Below are positions 1 to 7,925 of a DNA stretch of 64,000 bases, one piece after another. The translations under genes were made by a program, and so were the position numbers. Origin of the DNA: NC2004 sp050874905 (GTDB taxonomy: Bacteria; Bacillota; Clostridia; Lachnospirales; Lachnospiraceae); NCBI GenBank assembly GCA_050874905.1, contig JBNMLP010000004.1, positions 88,992 through 152,991 on the forward strand. Reading direction: 5' to 3'. Numbering within the stretch: position 1 is the stretch's first letter; each line of letters starts with the position of its first letter. The notes under the pieces are model-generated. The model did no database searches and had not been told where the DNA came from. It was given only the letters and a program-made list of their open reading frames with translations.

Positions 1-61
1 ATATTTTGTACCATATGATACACTAGTAGTAGCATAGGAAGCGAAAGGAAGGATGATTGTC

Positions 62-406
62 ATGAGTAAGAATTTTTTAAATATACAATCAACAACTCCA
101 AATGCACAAGGGATTGTGAAACAGGATCTGAAGTTTAAAACCGGAGATTTTGTGTGGCGCGTCAAATTTAATATTCCGCTTGATCCTTCTACGGTCAACT
201 CGACGAATATGTATGTGGCAAATGCCAGTAACATTCCACTAAAAACTTCCATCCGATATGACTCTGTAAACAACCAGATCGAGGTGGAGCCGGCCGAGCC
301 TTACAGCGCATCGGAATCCTATTTTCTAAATATTACAACAAATGTTGCTTCCCGGAGCGGACAGCACTTAAAGGAACCTGTTCAGGTTCAATTTCAATTC
401 AACTAA
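62..406 (+). CDS. Small Ig-like (SbsA/Big_5-type) protein
   Basis: A 114-residue protein without a clear signal peptide or membrane segment. The pattern of beta-strands (FVWRVKFNIPLDPSTVN, then an NMYV strand and a C-terminal VQVQFQFN strand) resembles the SbsA-type Ig-like domain that usually occurs as a module in surface proteins; here it stands almost alone. The upstream ATG at position 53 directly abuts the AGGAAGG ribosome site, so the ATG at 62, with about 9 nt spacing, is the better start. A TATGAT -10-like box lies at about 14-19 but its -35 is at the window edge. It converges on the HIT gene and shares a bidirectional terminator with it. Function is unknown; the domain call is from fold pattern only. 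Confidence 0.6.
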   Translation: MSKNFLNIQSTTPNAQGIVKQDLKFKTGDFVWRVKFNIPLDPSTVNSTNMYVANASNIPLKTSIRYDSVNNQIEVEPAEPYSASESYFLNITTNVASRSGQHLKEPVQVQFQFN

Positions 407-410
407 AGAA

Positions 411-450
411 AAGGTTATCACATGCATCATCCTGTGATAACCTTTTTTCA
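411..450. terminator. Bidirectional intrinsic terminator
   Basis: An 11-bp stem (411-421 with 434-444) and a 12-nt loop is followed by six T on the plus strand and by TTTTCTTT on the minus strand. It can end both the Ig-like gene (plus) and the flagellin-FliS-HIT transcript (minus). Confidence 0.85.
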
Positions 451-452
451 TT

Positions 453-875
453 TTATAAATATTTTTTGATCTGTTCCGTGATCATTTTCTGTTCTTCATC
501 GATCGATGTATGCTGTTTCCATGTAACATCCACATCATCATCCTTGTATCTTGGGATCAGATGCATATGGAAATGAAACACTGTCTGACCGGCCGCTTCT
601 TCATTGTTCTGCAAAATATTGATCCCGTCACAATGCAGTGCTTCCTTCATCGAACAGGCAAGCTTGGCTGCGAGTGGAAATACTTTTTTCGCCACATCCT
701 CATCCATATGATAAGCATTGTCAAAGTGTTTCTTTGGAAGGATCAGTGCATGTCCCTTGGATGCCGGTGAAACATCTAAGATCACGTTAAAATCCTCATC
801 TTCGTAAATACTGTTAGAAGGGATCTGTCCATTTGCAATCTTACAAAAAATACAATCTTCTTTCACTACTGGCAT
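453..875 (-). CDS. HIT family hydrolase (Hint/protein kinase C inhibitor-like)
   Basis: A 140-residue histidine-triad protein. The CxxC pair (CIFCKI) near the N terminus is the zinc site seen in many Hint proteins, and the HFHMHLI triad at about residues 101-107 holds the nucleophilic histidine. Family members hydrolyse nucleoside phosphoramidates or dinucleotide polyphosphates in the cytosol. The ATG at 875 lies 7 nt after GAGG; an upstream GTG at 881 is inside the ribosome site and is unlikely. It is 23 nt downstream of the FliS-like gene and probably lies at the end of the flagellin transcript, although no flagellar role is implied. Confidence 0.92.
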   Translation of the reverse strand: MPVVKEDCIFCKIANGQIPSNSIYEDEDFNVILDVSPASKGHALILPKKHFDNAYHMDEDVAKKVFPLAAKLACSMKEALHCDGINILQNNEEAAGQTVFHFHMHLIPRYKDDDVDVTWKQHTSIDEEQKMITEQIKKYL

Positions 876-898
876 AATCACACCTCATTTCTCATTTT

Positions 899-1375
899 TT
901 ATACAGTATACCCCCGGTTGAGTTCCTGGTCAACCGCAGTCTCTAACATACTTGTCTTTCCATAGGTAAGTCCGGCATACACTTTCTGGGCATGTCCCAT
1001 AAGCGGTGCAGAAGTATCATCCTTTGCAATCTTTTGAAACACTGGTGTGTATCGTTTTACACATTCATACGCCGAGATCATCGGCTCTCTTTTATGTGTC
1101 CGTTTTCCTTCAAGCAGCTGCTTGTGTGCCTCAACATAATCCCAGCCGATCACTCTGCCTACCGGATCCTCATAATTGATACTGTGGATCATTTCTCCCA
1201 GGAAACGTTGCGCCTTTTTCAGACGTGTCACAAACAATTCTTCCTCGCCGCCTGCCAATGCTTCGATCGCTTCTTTAAGGCTCATCTCCAAAAGTTCCTG
1301 TACGATCACGGCAAGTGCTGTTTCATTGGCATTCGTAATACGCAGCGTGTAATCTTTGATCTGTTCTTCTGTCAT
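899..1375 (-). CDS. FliS-like flagellar chaperone
   Basis: A 158-residue all-helical protein. Its first half (ITNANETALAVIVQELLEMS, then RLKKAQRFLGEMIHSINYED) matches the pattern of FliS, where tAsp..LvlmLye..I.fl..A is followed by a KA..fl.eL..sL helix. FliS binds the C-terminal D0 helix of flagellin and delivers it to the export gate. The gene starts 13 nt after the flagellin stop with an AAGGTGG ribosome site, which supports a chaperone role. It is longer and more divergent than ordinary FliS (about 125-130 aa), so it may be a lineage-specific paralogue. Confidence 0.55.
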   Translation of the reverse strand: MTEEQIKDYTLRITNANETALAVIVQELLEMSLKEAIEALAGGEEELFVTRLKKAQRFLGEMIHSINYEDPVGRVIGWDYVEAHKQLLEGKRTHKREPMISAYECVKRYTPVFQKIAKDDTSAPLMGHAQKVYAGLTYGKTSMLETAVDQELNRGYTV

Positions 1376-1388
1376 CTGCTACACCACC

Positions 1389-2738
1389 TTAGCTCTGCAA
1401 AAGCTGCAGAATGGTTTCTGCTCTCTGATTGGCTTTGGATAAAATACTGGAGGTTGCCTGCTCTAATACATTGAGCTGGCTGTATGTTGTCATTTCCTCT
1501 GCCATGTTGGTATCTCCCATACGTGAACTGGCATCCTCTACGTTATAGCTTTGTACATCCGCACTTTCCTTTGCATATTCCAAACGGTTCGTATATGCTC
1601 CCAGTTTAGAACGGACCATAGACACTTTATTGATCGCATTATGTACCGCCTCGATTGCTTTGGAAGCTCCGCCATGCGTACGGACATTGACATCATCAAT
1701 ATGCAGCGTTTTGGTATTCACACGTTCAAAGACCACTTCCAGCATATTGTCCGCTTCGCTTCCTACCTGTACCTGCACGGTACTGGCATCCTTCACCTCA
1801 GCAGTCACACTGCCCTCTGCAGCTGCGCCCGGAAGCGTTGTGATCCGCAATTCAAATCCATCGGCATCTGTCACCACGATCTCATTTCCATTGATGCTTT
1901 TTACTGCAGTTTTCGTAAAACCATCATCCGATGTTGTGATCGTTGCTTCCACATCGGTTCCGGCAGCCTCGTGTTTTGTTCCATTCATATTAGCTTCAAT
2001 CTTTGCATCTGCACCGTATGCCCGGCTGGTGATCGTTACATTGTTACCATTGACTGATACATCCAGACTGCATCGTTCTGCCATGGTTCGAAGGTCACTC
2101 TGTGCTGTCATATTCTGAAGGGATTCCTTTGTGATCGTTATTTCTTCCCCGTTCAATGAAAGCTTTCCCTCGGTCAGCGCAAACGTAAGCTGTGCCTGTG
2201 TCGGATCCTTTGTCACTTTTAATTCGTAGCTGCCTGGAAGCACGGTAGTAGACTGGCTTAAGATACTGATCTTACTTGCCATCGTCCCATCCTTCTTTGC
2301 TACATAGGAAGTACGGTCAGAATCTCCATTCAACAAAGTTCGACCATTATAATCCGTGCTTTCTGATACACGATCCACTTCGGAAAGCAGCTGATCGATC
2401 TCATCCTGTATTGTATCGCGATCCTCTGGCGTATTGGTGTCATTTGCAGCCTGCACTGCCAGCTCACTCATACGCTGCAGCATCGAATGGATCTCATTTA
2501 ATGCACCCTCTGCTGTGTTGATCGTAGCGATCGTATCTCCGGAATTGCTCTTTGCCTGATCCAGCCCTTTGATCTGCTTATTCAAACGATGCAAGATCGC
2601 ATATCCGGCAGGATCATCCTTCGCATAATTGATCTTGTAGCCGGATGACAAACGGTACGTGGAGTCATCCAGTTTCGTGTTGGTACGGTTCAGGTTCAGG
2701 TTCGTCCGAACTGCTGTCATATTATGATTTACTTTCAT
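1389..2738 (-). CDS. Flagellin
   Basis: A 449-residue flagellin. The N-terminal D0/D1 module (about 1-140) has the canonical MKVNHNMTAVRTNLNLNRTN start, the LSSGYKINYAKDDPAGYAI motif and the AEGALNEIHSMLQRMSELAV helix. The C-terminal module (about 365-449) has ASSRMGDTNMAEEMTTYSQ and ends LSKANQRAETILQLLQS. The central about 220 residues form a variable surface domain rich in Thr/Ala. The protein has no signal peptide, as expected for export through the flagellar apparatus. AAGGATGAGG provides the ribosome site. It heads a transcript with the FliS-like and HIT genes and has a sigma-D promoter candidate just upstream. The reversed Asn/Arg-rich start is unusual but within family range. Confidence 0.95.
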   Translation of the reverse strand: MKVNHNMTAVRTNLNLNRTNTKLDDSTYRLSSGYKINYAKDDPAGYAILHRLNKQIKGLDQAKSNSGDTIATINTAEGALNEIHSMLQRMSELAVQAANDTNTPEDRDTIQDEIDQLLSEVDRVSESTDYNGRTLLNGDSDRTSYVAKKDGTMASKISILSQSTTVLPGSYELKVTKDPTQAQLTFALTEGKLSLNGEEITITKESLQNMTAQSDLRTMAERCSLDVSVNGNNVTITSRAYGADAKIEANMNGTKHEAAGTDVEATITTSDDGFTKTAVKSINGNEIVVTDADGFELRITTLPGAAAEGSVTAEVKDASTVQVQVGSEADNMLEVVFERVNTKTLHIDDVNVRTHGGASKAIEAVHNAINKVSMVRSKLGAYTNRLEYAKESADVQSYNVEDASSRMGDTNMAEEMTTYSQLNVLEQATSSILSKANQRAETILQLLQS

Positions 2739-2817
2739 GTGTCCTCATCCTTTTCTTCTATACTCTTACGCTCTTCCCTGAGTCTGACCTTACGTGCATT
2801 CCCTGCACTCAATTGTT

Positions 2818-2845
2818 ATATCGGCAGCTTCCTCCTTCTGCCTTA
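2818..2845 (-). promoter_or_regulatory. Candidate sigma-D (sigma-28) promoter of flagellin
   Basis: On the minus strand GCCGATAT (2818-2825) matches the sigma-28 -10 consensus GCCGATAA at 7 of 8 positions. A TAAG lies 16 nt upstream (2842-2845) where TAAA at about 15 nt is expected. The -35 overlaps the stop codon of the DUF6240 gene. It sits about 80 nt upstream of the flagellin start, as expected for a late flagellar gene. Confidence 0.5.
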
Positions 2846-5776
2846 CTGCTTTTGCATGCTTCTTACCAATTCCACAAAGGCACGGGCAGATGCATAGCAG
2901 GCTTTTTTACTGTTCTCGTCCAGAAGCGGGGCAAATACTTTCTGCAAGCCATCTTTGTTTTGCTGAAGAATTTCATTGCCCTGTTCGTCACTGCTTGTAA
3001 CGGAGATATCCGAACCTGTTTCCCGGATCACTGCCTTTGCCGTGACCGTTCCGTAGCCGTTCGTCTCAACCACCGCCGTATAGCCCTGTTCCTCTCCATC
3101 CGCAAAGCTTACGTGCATCGTGTAAACATCGTCCCCACTGACCACCGGAATGTAATATTCCTGCTTTTGGCCAAGCGATGCCGCCATACTCATCCGGGTA
3201 TGGATCTGACCTGCCATCCATACATCCTTTGCTGTAAAGATCTGCTTCTCATCGTTTTCGTGATACGCATCCCAGAACGCATCCTGCATATGAGTACGGA
3301 TCTTCGCCTGCTGTTCTTTTTCTTCCTCAGAAGATAGAAGATCGTCAAACATCGTCTCCTCCAGATCCGAAAATGCTTTCGTATCGTCATATCCCCGTTG
3401 CTTTAATTCCTTCTTGATATTGCGGTAAAAGTCGCGCTGCTCTTTGGTAAGCTGTTCTGCCGCCAGAAGATTCTGCGGCGTCATCGGCTGTCCCTGTGTC
3501 ATAAGGAAATGGTAGCTTTCCTCTGAAACAGAAGGAAGCTGTTTTAATAATTCCTGCTGCGCCTTTGCCACCTCATCCTGAAGCTGCTCCTGCTGTGACG
3601 CAGAAAACAGATCCTTTTCTTTCATCGCTGCAAAGGCACGCTCCAACTGTTCTGTCACATCATATTTGAACCCACCGGATCTTCTTTCTTCCTCAGCATC
3701 CGAAATGGTGACATCCATTCCATGTTTTTTCCGGCTGCGCTCTGCCTTTAACAGATTTTTAAGCGAGAGTTCTTCTCCACTTTTCATCAAAGCTCCCAGT
3801 TCCCTGCTGTCAAATTCTGTTACCATACGAAGCAGGCGGTACACCCCGATATAGCTCTCCCGCTCTTCCGGTGTAATATCTGCTTCATGGGATAAGCGGT
3901 ACAGATATTCACTGTAGGTTTCCTCTTCTTTGCTTCCCTGTTTCTTTTCCTGCTTTTTGATCTCATCCGAAAGAGCCTCCAGTGATAAATGAAGCGGATT
4001 CACACGATCACGGATCATTCCCATCACTATTTCCGGTTTCATGCTCTCTACCACAGATGTTAGACGTTCATCTAATGCCTTGATCTGCTCGATCTGTTCC
4101 TTTGTAACTTCCATCTGGTTATAGGATAAAATGCGGATCGCACGACGGTTCTCTTCCGAATTTTCCATTCCCATCTCATCAAGCATCGAGCCGATATTGG
4201 CAAATGCTTTCGCCATGGAATCTCCCATATCTGCCCGTGGTGCTGTCATCAGCGTTTCATAAGAAGCAATCTTTTGCTCTGCCCCCTGTTTTGCCGCAGC
4301 CAATTCCATTGCCACGGCGTCTTTCATTCCGGTTTCGTATACTTCATCGAGTGTGCAGATCCGTCCCTGCTGCACAATCTGTCCAAGCGTAGCAACCGGA
4401 AGCTGAGGGATCACCTCTACCTTCGCCATCGTTTCTTCATATAAATCCGGTTCCACATCCGGATAAAGATAGGATATCGTTTCCCGGTTTAATTCCTGAA
4501 GTTCCACTGCCACCTGCTCTAATTCCTGTGACATAAGATCCGGGTATTTCTGGAACAATGCATATCCTGCCTGAAGCGTCATGCGGATGCGAAGCTCCTT
4601 TAACGTCACTGCGCCTTGTTCGATCCTGTTCTGCTCCTCCTCGGAAAATGCCACATCGCTTTCGTTATAAGGCTGCTTTGCTGCCTCCACGATATTATAA
4701 AGCGTAAGAGGCTGTCCCTTTCTGACAACTGCTGCGACGTCCGGCGCAGAGGTGGTCGAAAGGTCTTCGATCATTTCCTGTGCTTTTTTCGCAGGCTCCT
4801 CTCCGATCAATACCGCATCGCGAAACTCCCCTGTCACCTGTGCCGCTGCGATCAGATTTTTTTCATAATTCTGTTTGAAAGATCCACCGTTTTCATTCCA
4901 ATCCTTCAACAAAAGATACCGTTCTACATTCTGTTTTTCTACCGGCAGTGCATGCTCGATCAGCCAGGTTGCCGCCTGCACGGTGTCATCTGAGACAGGA
5001 AGCTCCTCTAATTGAAGCTGCTTTTCAATCTGTGGCGCAAGCTGATTTTTTTCTTCCCCGGTCAATGGATCTTTTATGCCCTCCCCTACGGCACTGTATT
5101 CTGCTTTATAAATCACATCATAGGTCAGCGGTTCCTGTTGATCGATCAGATACCGCATTGCCCCTTCAGAAAGTGCAGGCAGTGTCTGTGCCCTGGCAAT
5201 CTGTGCGACCACCTCCGGGCTGCCGGTCTGAAAGCTGCGTCCCTCCTGCTGGGCATGGTACTGATTGATCAATCCCATCAGATGGCTGACGTCTGTATTT
5301 GCTGCATCAATTCCCATGCGGCGCAGCATGGCAAGATCTTCTTCTGAAATCCGGGCTGCCTGCGCGGCAGATTCCTGCGCCTCTTCTTCTCCTTCAATGG
5401 AAATGTCCGATTCCTTTGCAATCTGCGCAAACTGTTCGGTGTTTCGCATGACCTGAAGCCGGCTTACCTGTCCATAGGTTTCTTCTTCCCCTTCTGCATT
5501 TCCCCCGACAAACTCCTGCATTGCTTTTAGCACCACGGACTGTTCCTGCTTTGTGACAAGAAAATCCATAGAATCTCCCACGTTACGGTCTCTCACAACA
5601 TCACTTGACACATCGATCGTAAGCTTTCCAATCTGGATCTTCGGCTGCTCCTTTGTCCCGGATATTGTACCTGTGATCACCTTTCCCACACTGTTTGCAA
5701 GCAGGGAGGAAGCGGCATTTTGTCCTGCTTTGGCATCAGTTCTGTTTTCATTTACTTGTATTGTTATATGGCTCAT
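2843..5776 (-). CDS. DUF6240 flagella-associated protein, FliK-like ends
   Basis: A 977-residue, very acidic, mostly helical protein with no signal peptide or membrane segments. I recognise it as the DUF6240 type found beside flagellin in Lachnospiraceae. The N-terminal 90 residues (GKVITGTISG, IQIGKLTIDVSSDVVRDRNV, VGDSMDFLVTKQEQ) form a small beta-rich module. The C-terminal 110 residues (EYYIPVVSGDDVYTMHVSFA, YGTVTAKAVI, then a helical end) resemble the order of the FliK hook-length-control C domain. The middle is long repeated helices. This FliK comparison is my inference. The ATG at 5776 is 9 nt after AAGGTGG; the GTG at 5782 is closer to it. The gene lies directly upstream of flagellin. 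Confidence 0.6.
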   Translation of the reverse strand: MSHITIQVNENRTDAKAGQNAASSLLANSVGKVITGTISGTKEQPKIQIGKLTIDVSSDVVRDRNVGDSMDFLVTKQEQSVVLKAMQEFVGGNAEGEEETYGQVSRLQVMRNTEQFAQIAKESDISIEGEEEAQESAAQAARISEEDLAMLRRMGIDAANTDVSHLMGLINQYHAQQEGRSFQTGSPEVVAQIARAQTLPALSEGAMRYLIDQQEPLTYDVIYKAEYSAVGEGIKDPLTGEEKNQLAPQIEKQLQLEELPVSDDTVQAATWLIEHALPVEKQNVERYLLLKDWNENGGSFKQNYEKNLIAAAQVTGEFRDAVLIGEEPAKKAQEMIEDLSTTSAPDVAAVVRKGQPLTLYNIVEAAKQPYNESDVAFSEEEQNRIEQGAVTLKELRIRMTLQAGYALFQKYPDLMSQELEQVAVELQELNRETISYLYPDVEPDLYEETMAKVEVIPQLPVATLGQIVQQGRICTLDEVYETGMKDAVAMELAAAKQGAEQKIASYETLMTAPRADMGDSMAKAFANIGSMLDEMGMENSEENRRAIRILSYNQMEVTKEQIEQIKALDERLTSVVESMKPEIVMGMIRDRVNPLHLSLEALSDEIKKQEKKQGSKEEETYSEYLYRLSHEADITPEERESYIGVYRLLRMVTEFDSRELGALMKSGEELSLKNLLKAERSRKKHGMDVTISDAEEERRSGGFKYDVTEQLERAFAAMKEKDLFSASQQEQLQDEVAKAQQELLKQLPSVSEESYHFLMTQGQPMTPQNLLAAEQLTKEQRDFYRNIKKELKQRGYDDTKAFSDLEETMFDDLLSSEEEKEQQAKIRTHMQDAFWDAYHENDEKQIFTAKDVWMAGQIHTRMSMAASLGQKQEYYIPVVSGDDVYTMHVSFADGEEQGYTAVVETNGYGTVTAKAVIRETGSDISVTSSDEQGNEILQQNKDGLQKVFAPLLDENSKKACYASARAFVELVRSMQKQ

Positions 5777-5829
5777 TTGCACATTCCACCTTTCGGCTGT
5801 CGTTATTTACTATTTCGGCAGGTTTATGC

Positions 5830-5835
5830 TAAAAT
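5830..5835 (+). promoter_or_regulatory. Extended -10 promoter candidate
   Basis: TGCTAAAAT (extended -10, TAAAAT at 5830-5835) lies 78 nt before the histidine phosphatase start. No good -35 is seen, which is tolerable for an extended -10. Confidence 0.35.
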
Positions 5836-5913
5836 GTGAGCGGGAAGGAAAATGCAGACATCCCCATCCGGGATTTTACCACCTGATATTCTGTTACAGA
5901 AAGGACAGTAGCT

Positions 5914-6453
5914 ATGAAAACGATTTATTTTACAAGACATGGACAGACCATCTGGAATGTAGAAAATAAAATATGCGGTGCCACAGACATTGATCTGACA
6001 CCGCTTGGACATGAACAGGCAATCACACTCGGCAACCTTTTAAAGGAAGAAAATTATCCGATCGACCGAATCCTTTGCTCCCCTCTGATGCGTGCCCAAA
6101 AGACGGCGCAGCATATCGCCGACATCACCGGACTCCCCCTTGCGGTAGAGCCACGATTAAAGGAGCAAAACTTCGGACAGTACGAAGGAACCGCACGTAA
6201 TGGGGAAGAATTCCGCCTTGCCAAACAGCAATTCATCAATCATTACGGCACCGGAGAGTCCATGTTCTCGATGGCACAGCGCATCTACAATCTGCTGGAC
6301 GATCTGAAACAGCAGGAAGAAACCTACCTTCTGGTGGCGCACAATGGGATTGCCCGTTTTATGGAGAGCTATTTTCATGATATGGACAATGAAGCATTTG
6401 CTGCCTTTGGGATCAAAAACTGCGAGATCAAAACCTATTATTTTGAGGATTGA
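5914..6453 (+). CDS. Histidine phosphatase family protein (phosphoglycerate mutase-like)
   Basis: A 179-residue cytosolic protein with the TRHGQT catalytic motif at residues 7-12 (phosphohistidine His9), Arg/Glu residues typical of the fold (LCSPLMRAQKTAQ, EQNFGQYEG) and the second catalytic histidine in VAHNGIARF. This branch includes alpha-ribazole phosphatase-, GpmB- and PhoE-like enzymes; the substrate cannot be told from sequence. AAAGGA precedes the ATG at a normal distance. It is one of only three confident plus-strand genes and is convergent with the anti-sigma gene. Confidence 0.9.
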   Translation: MKTIYFTRHGQTIWNVENKICGATDIDLTPLGHEQAITLGNLLKEENYPIDRILCSPLMRAQKTAQHIADITGLPLAVEPRLKEQNFGQYEGTARNGEEFRLAKQQFINHYGTGESMFSMAQRIYNLLDDLKQQEETYLLVAHNGIARFMESYFHDMDNEAFAAFGIKNCEIKTYYFED

Positions 6454-6470
6454 TCCTGACACTAAAGCGA

Positions 6471-7205
6471 TTATTGGAGCAGGGAAGAAATCACGTCGAC
6501 CATTTCCTGCTCGGTAAGTCCTTTGGCAATGATCTGAAACCCTGCCCCGTGATATAAAAACTGGGCATAGTAGTAATCATCGTCCGCTTTTGCAAGGGCG
6601 ACCGCAACATCATTTATGATCGATTTTTCTTTTATCTCCTGAAAGAACGCACAATCCGAAATAAAAGAATCCCCTTTTGCGATTTCTACATTTACCGATC
6701 TTTCAAAATCATCTGTAGAATAATTTAATATATCATGATCCTCATATACTGCACCTGTTCCCCCATTTTTTTTGTAAATACCATGACGATCCTGCCACTC
6801 CTTCAGATCAGAAGGGACGGTCGGAAACACGTTTGTCCCATAATACTCACACATCTGTGAACGGCTCAGTTCTACAAAATCTTCCGCCAAAAGCTCTCCT
6901 TTTCGTTTTTTTGCACCGTCTGCCGGAAATACTTGCGCATATTCTACTACAATTTTATTCTTTTTTTCTGACTGCTCCTCTTTTCCATTTTCCTTCGCCT
7001 GAGAGATCACTTTTTTGGTTTCCTTTTTGGATTCTCCCTTCTGTCCGGCATCCTGCCACATAAAATAGCTGATACAAACCATCACACACAGACAAAAAAG
7101 CGGTGTGACGGTACAAAGCAGCAGCTTTCTTCTCCTCTTTTGCAACACTGCATACCGGTCTCTGCGCTCCAGCAGATCACGCACCATTTCCTCACTATTT
7201 TTCAT
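6471..7205 (-). CDS. Probable membrane anti-sigma factor
   Basis: A 244-residue single-pass membrane protein. A charged N-terminal segment of about 26 residues (MVRDLLERRDRYAVLQKRRR) is followed by a hydrophobic helix (about 27-48) and a largely hydrophilic extracytoplasmic domain beginning with a Lys/Glu-rich linker. I do not recognise the extracellular domain. Identity as an anti-sigma rests on topology and on its 11-bp overlap with the preceding ECF sigma gene. The ATG at 7205 is 8 nt after GGAGGG, inside the end of the sigma gene, so the two are translationally coupled; the TTG at 7211 is less likely. Confidence 0.7.
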   Translation of the reverse strand: MKNSEEMVRDLLERRDRYAVLQKRRRKLLLCTVTPLFCLCVMVCISYFMWQDAGQKGESKKETKKVISQAKENGKEEQSEKKNKIVVEYAQVFPADGAKKRKGELLAEDFVELSRSQMCEYYGTNVFPTVPSDLKEWQDRHGIYKKNGGTGAVYEDHDILNYSTDDFERSVNVEIAKGDSFISDCAFFQEIKEKSIINDVAVALAKADDDYYYAQFLYHGAGFQIIAKGLTEQEMVDVISSLLQ

Positions 7206-7755
7206 AATCAAATCCCTCCTTTTCCAATATTGCCTTTAAACTTTGTTTGGCTCGATAAAGCAGGTTGCGCATCTGACGACCACTCTTCTTTAACACCACC
7301 GCTGCCTCCTTGTTAGAAAATTCTTCCATATAGATCAACCACAAAACCGTCCGGTACTCTGCATTTAATTTTGATAATGCCTGATACAACACCAGTTTTT
7401 GTTCCTCCTTTAAGTATGCCGTTTCCAGATCTGTTTCCTCTTTCATACAACTCTCTAAGTCTGACTGATTAAACGATGTATGTTTGTGTCTGGCACTGCG
7501 CCGGACATAATCAAGCGTAATATTTCTTCCAATGCCATATAGCCATGACTGAAATGTACTTTTCCCGGAAAATTTTGGTTTTCTGGTGATCAGCCGGAAA
7601 AATGTCTCCTCCGTCAATTCTTCTGCAATGTGGATATTTCTTACATAGCTATTCAGATATAACATCAGTCCATCCTTATATTCCGTTACGAGTTCTACCA
7701 AACCATCGTCCTCTCCATCAAGATACCGGCGATAGTATTTCGCACCATTGTCCAT
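7195..7755 (-). CDS. ECF-type RNA polymerase sigma factor
   Basis: A 186-residue sigma-70 family protein. Region 2 spans about residues 22-90 (NIHIAEELTEETFFRLI, then FQSWLYGIGRNITLDYVRR) and region 4 about 125-180 (AEYRTVLWLIYMEEFSNKEA, then an RNLLYRAKQSLK recognition helix). It directs RNA polymerase to a regulon that cannot be named here. The ATG follows AAAGGAGG at the usual distance. It is coupled to the downstream anti-sigma. I saw no convincing ECF-type promoter in the 100 nt upstream, so autoregulation is not shown. Confidence 0.93.
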   Translation of the reverse strand: MDNGAKYYRRYLDGEDDGLVELVTEYKDGLMLYLNSYVRNIHIAEELTEETFFRLITRKPKFSGKSTFQSWLYGIGRNITLDYVRRSARHKHTSFNQSDLESCMKEETDLETAYLKEEQKLVLYQALSKLNAEYRTVLWLIYMEEFSNKEAAVVLKKSGRQMRNLLYRAKQSLKAILEKEGFDYEK

Positions 7756-7875
7756 TGTCTCCTCCTTTCACTCCCTCTGCTCCCGTTCTATTTATAAGTC
7801 GTCGCCACCCCCTTACTGTCTCACTGTTTTTATGATTTTTTCTCCGTTTCCCCCTGCTCATTCCCTTTTCCACAC

Positions 7876-7908
7876 ATAAAAACAGCGGCAGAGAACATCC
7901 TCTGCCGC
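7876..7908 (-). terminator. Intrinsic terminator of the TetR-glgB operon
   Basis: A perfect 9-bp GC-rich stem (7885-7893 with 7900-7908), 6-nt loop, followed on the minus strand by TGTTTTTATG. It lies 18 nt beyond the branching enzyme stop. The rest of 7756-7925 shows nothing else. Confidence 0.85.
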
Positions 7909-7925
7909 CACATTACTTTTCATCC

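Noticed and set aside
1551..2118. Plus-strand open frames opposite flagellin
   Set aside because: Antisense shadows of the flagellin variable domain, no start signals.
5790..5830. GCCGAAAT as a sigma-28 promoter for the DUF6240 gene
   Set aside because: No TAAA at the needed distance; much weaker than the flagellin site.
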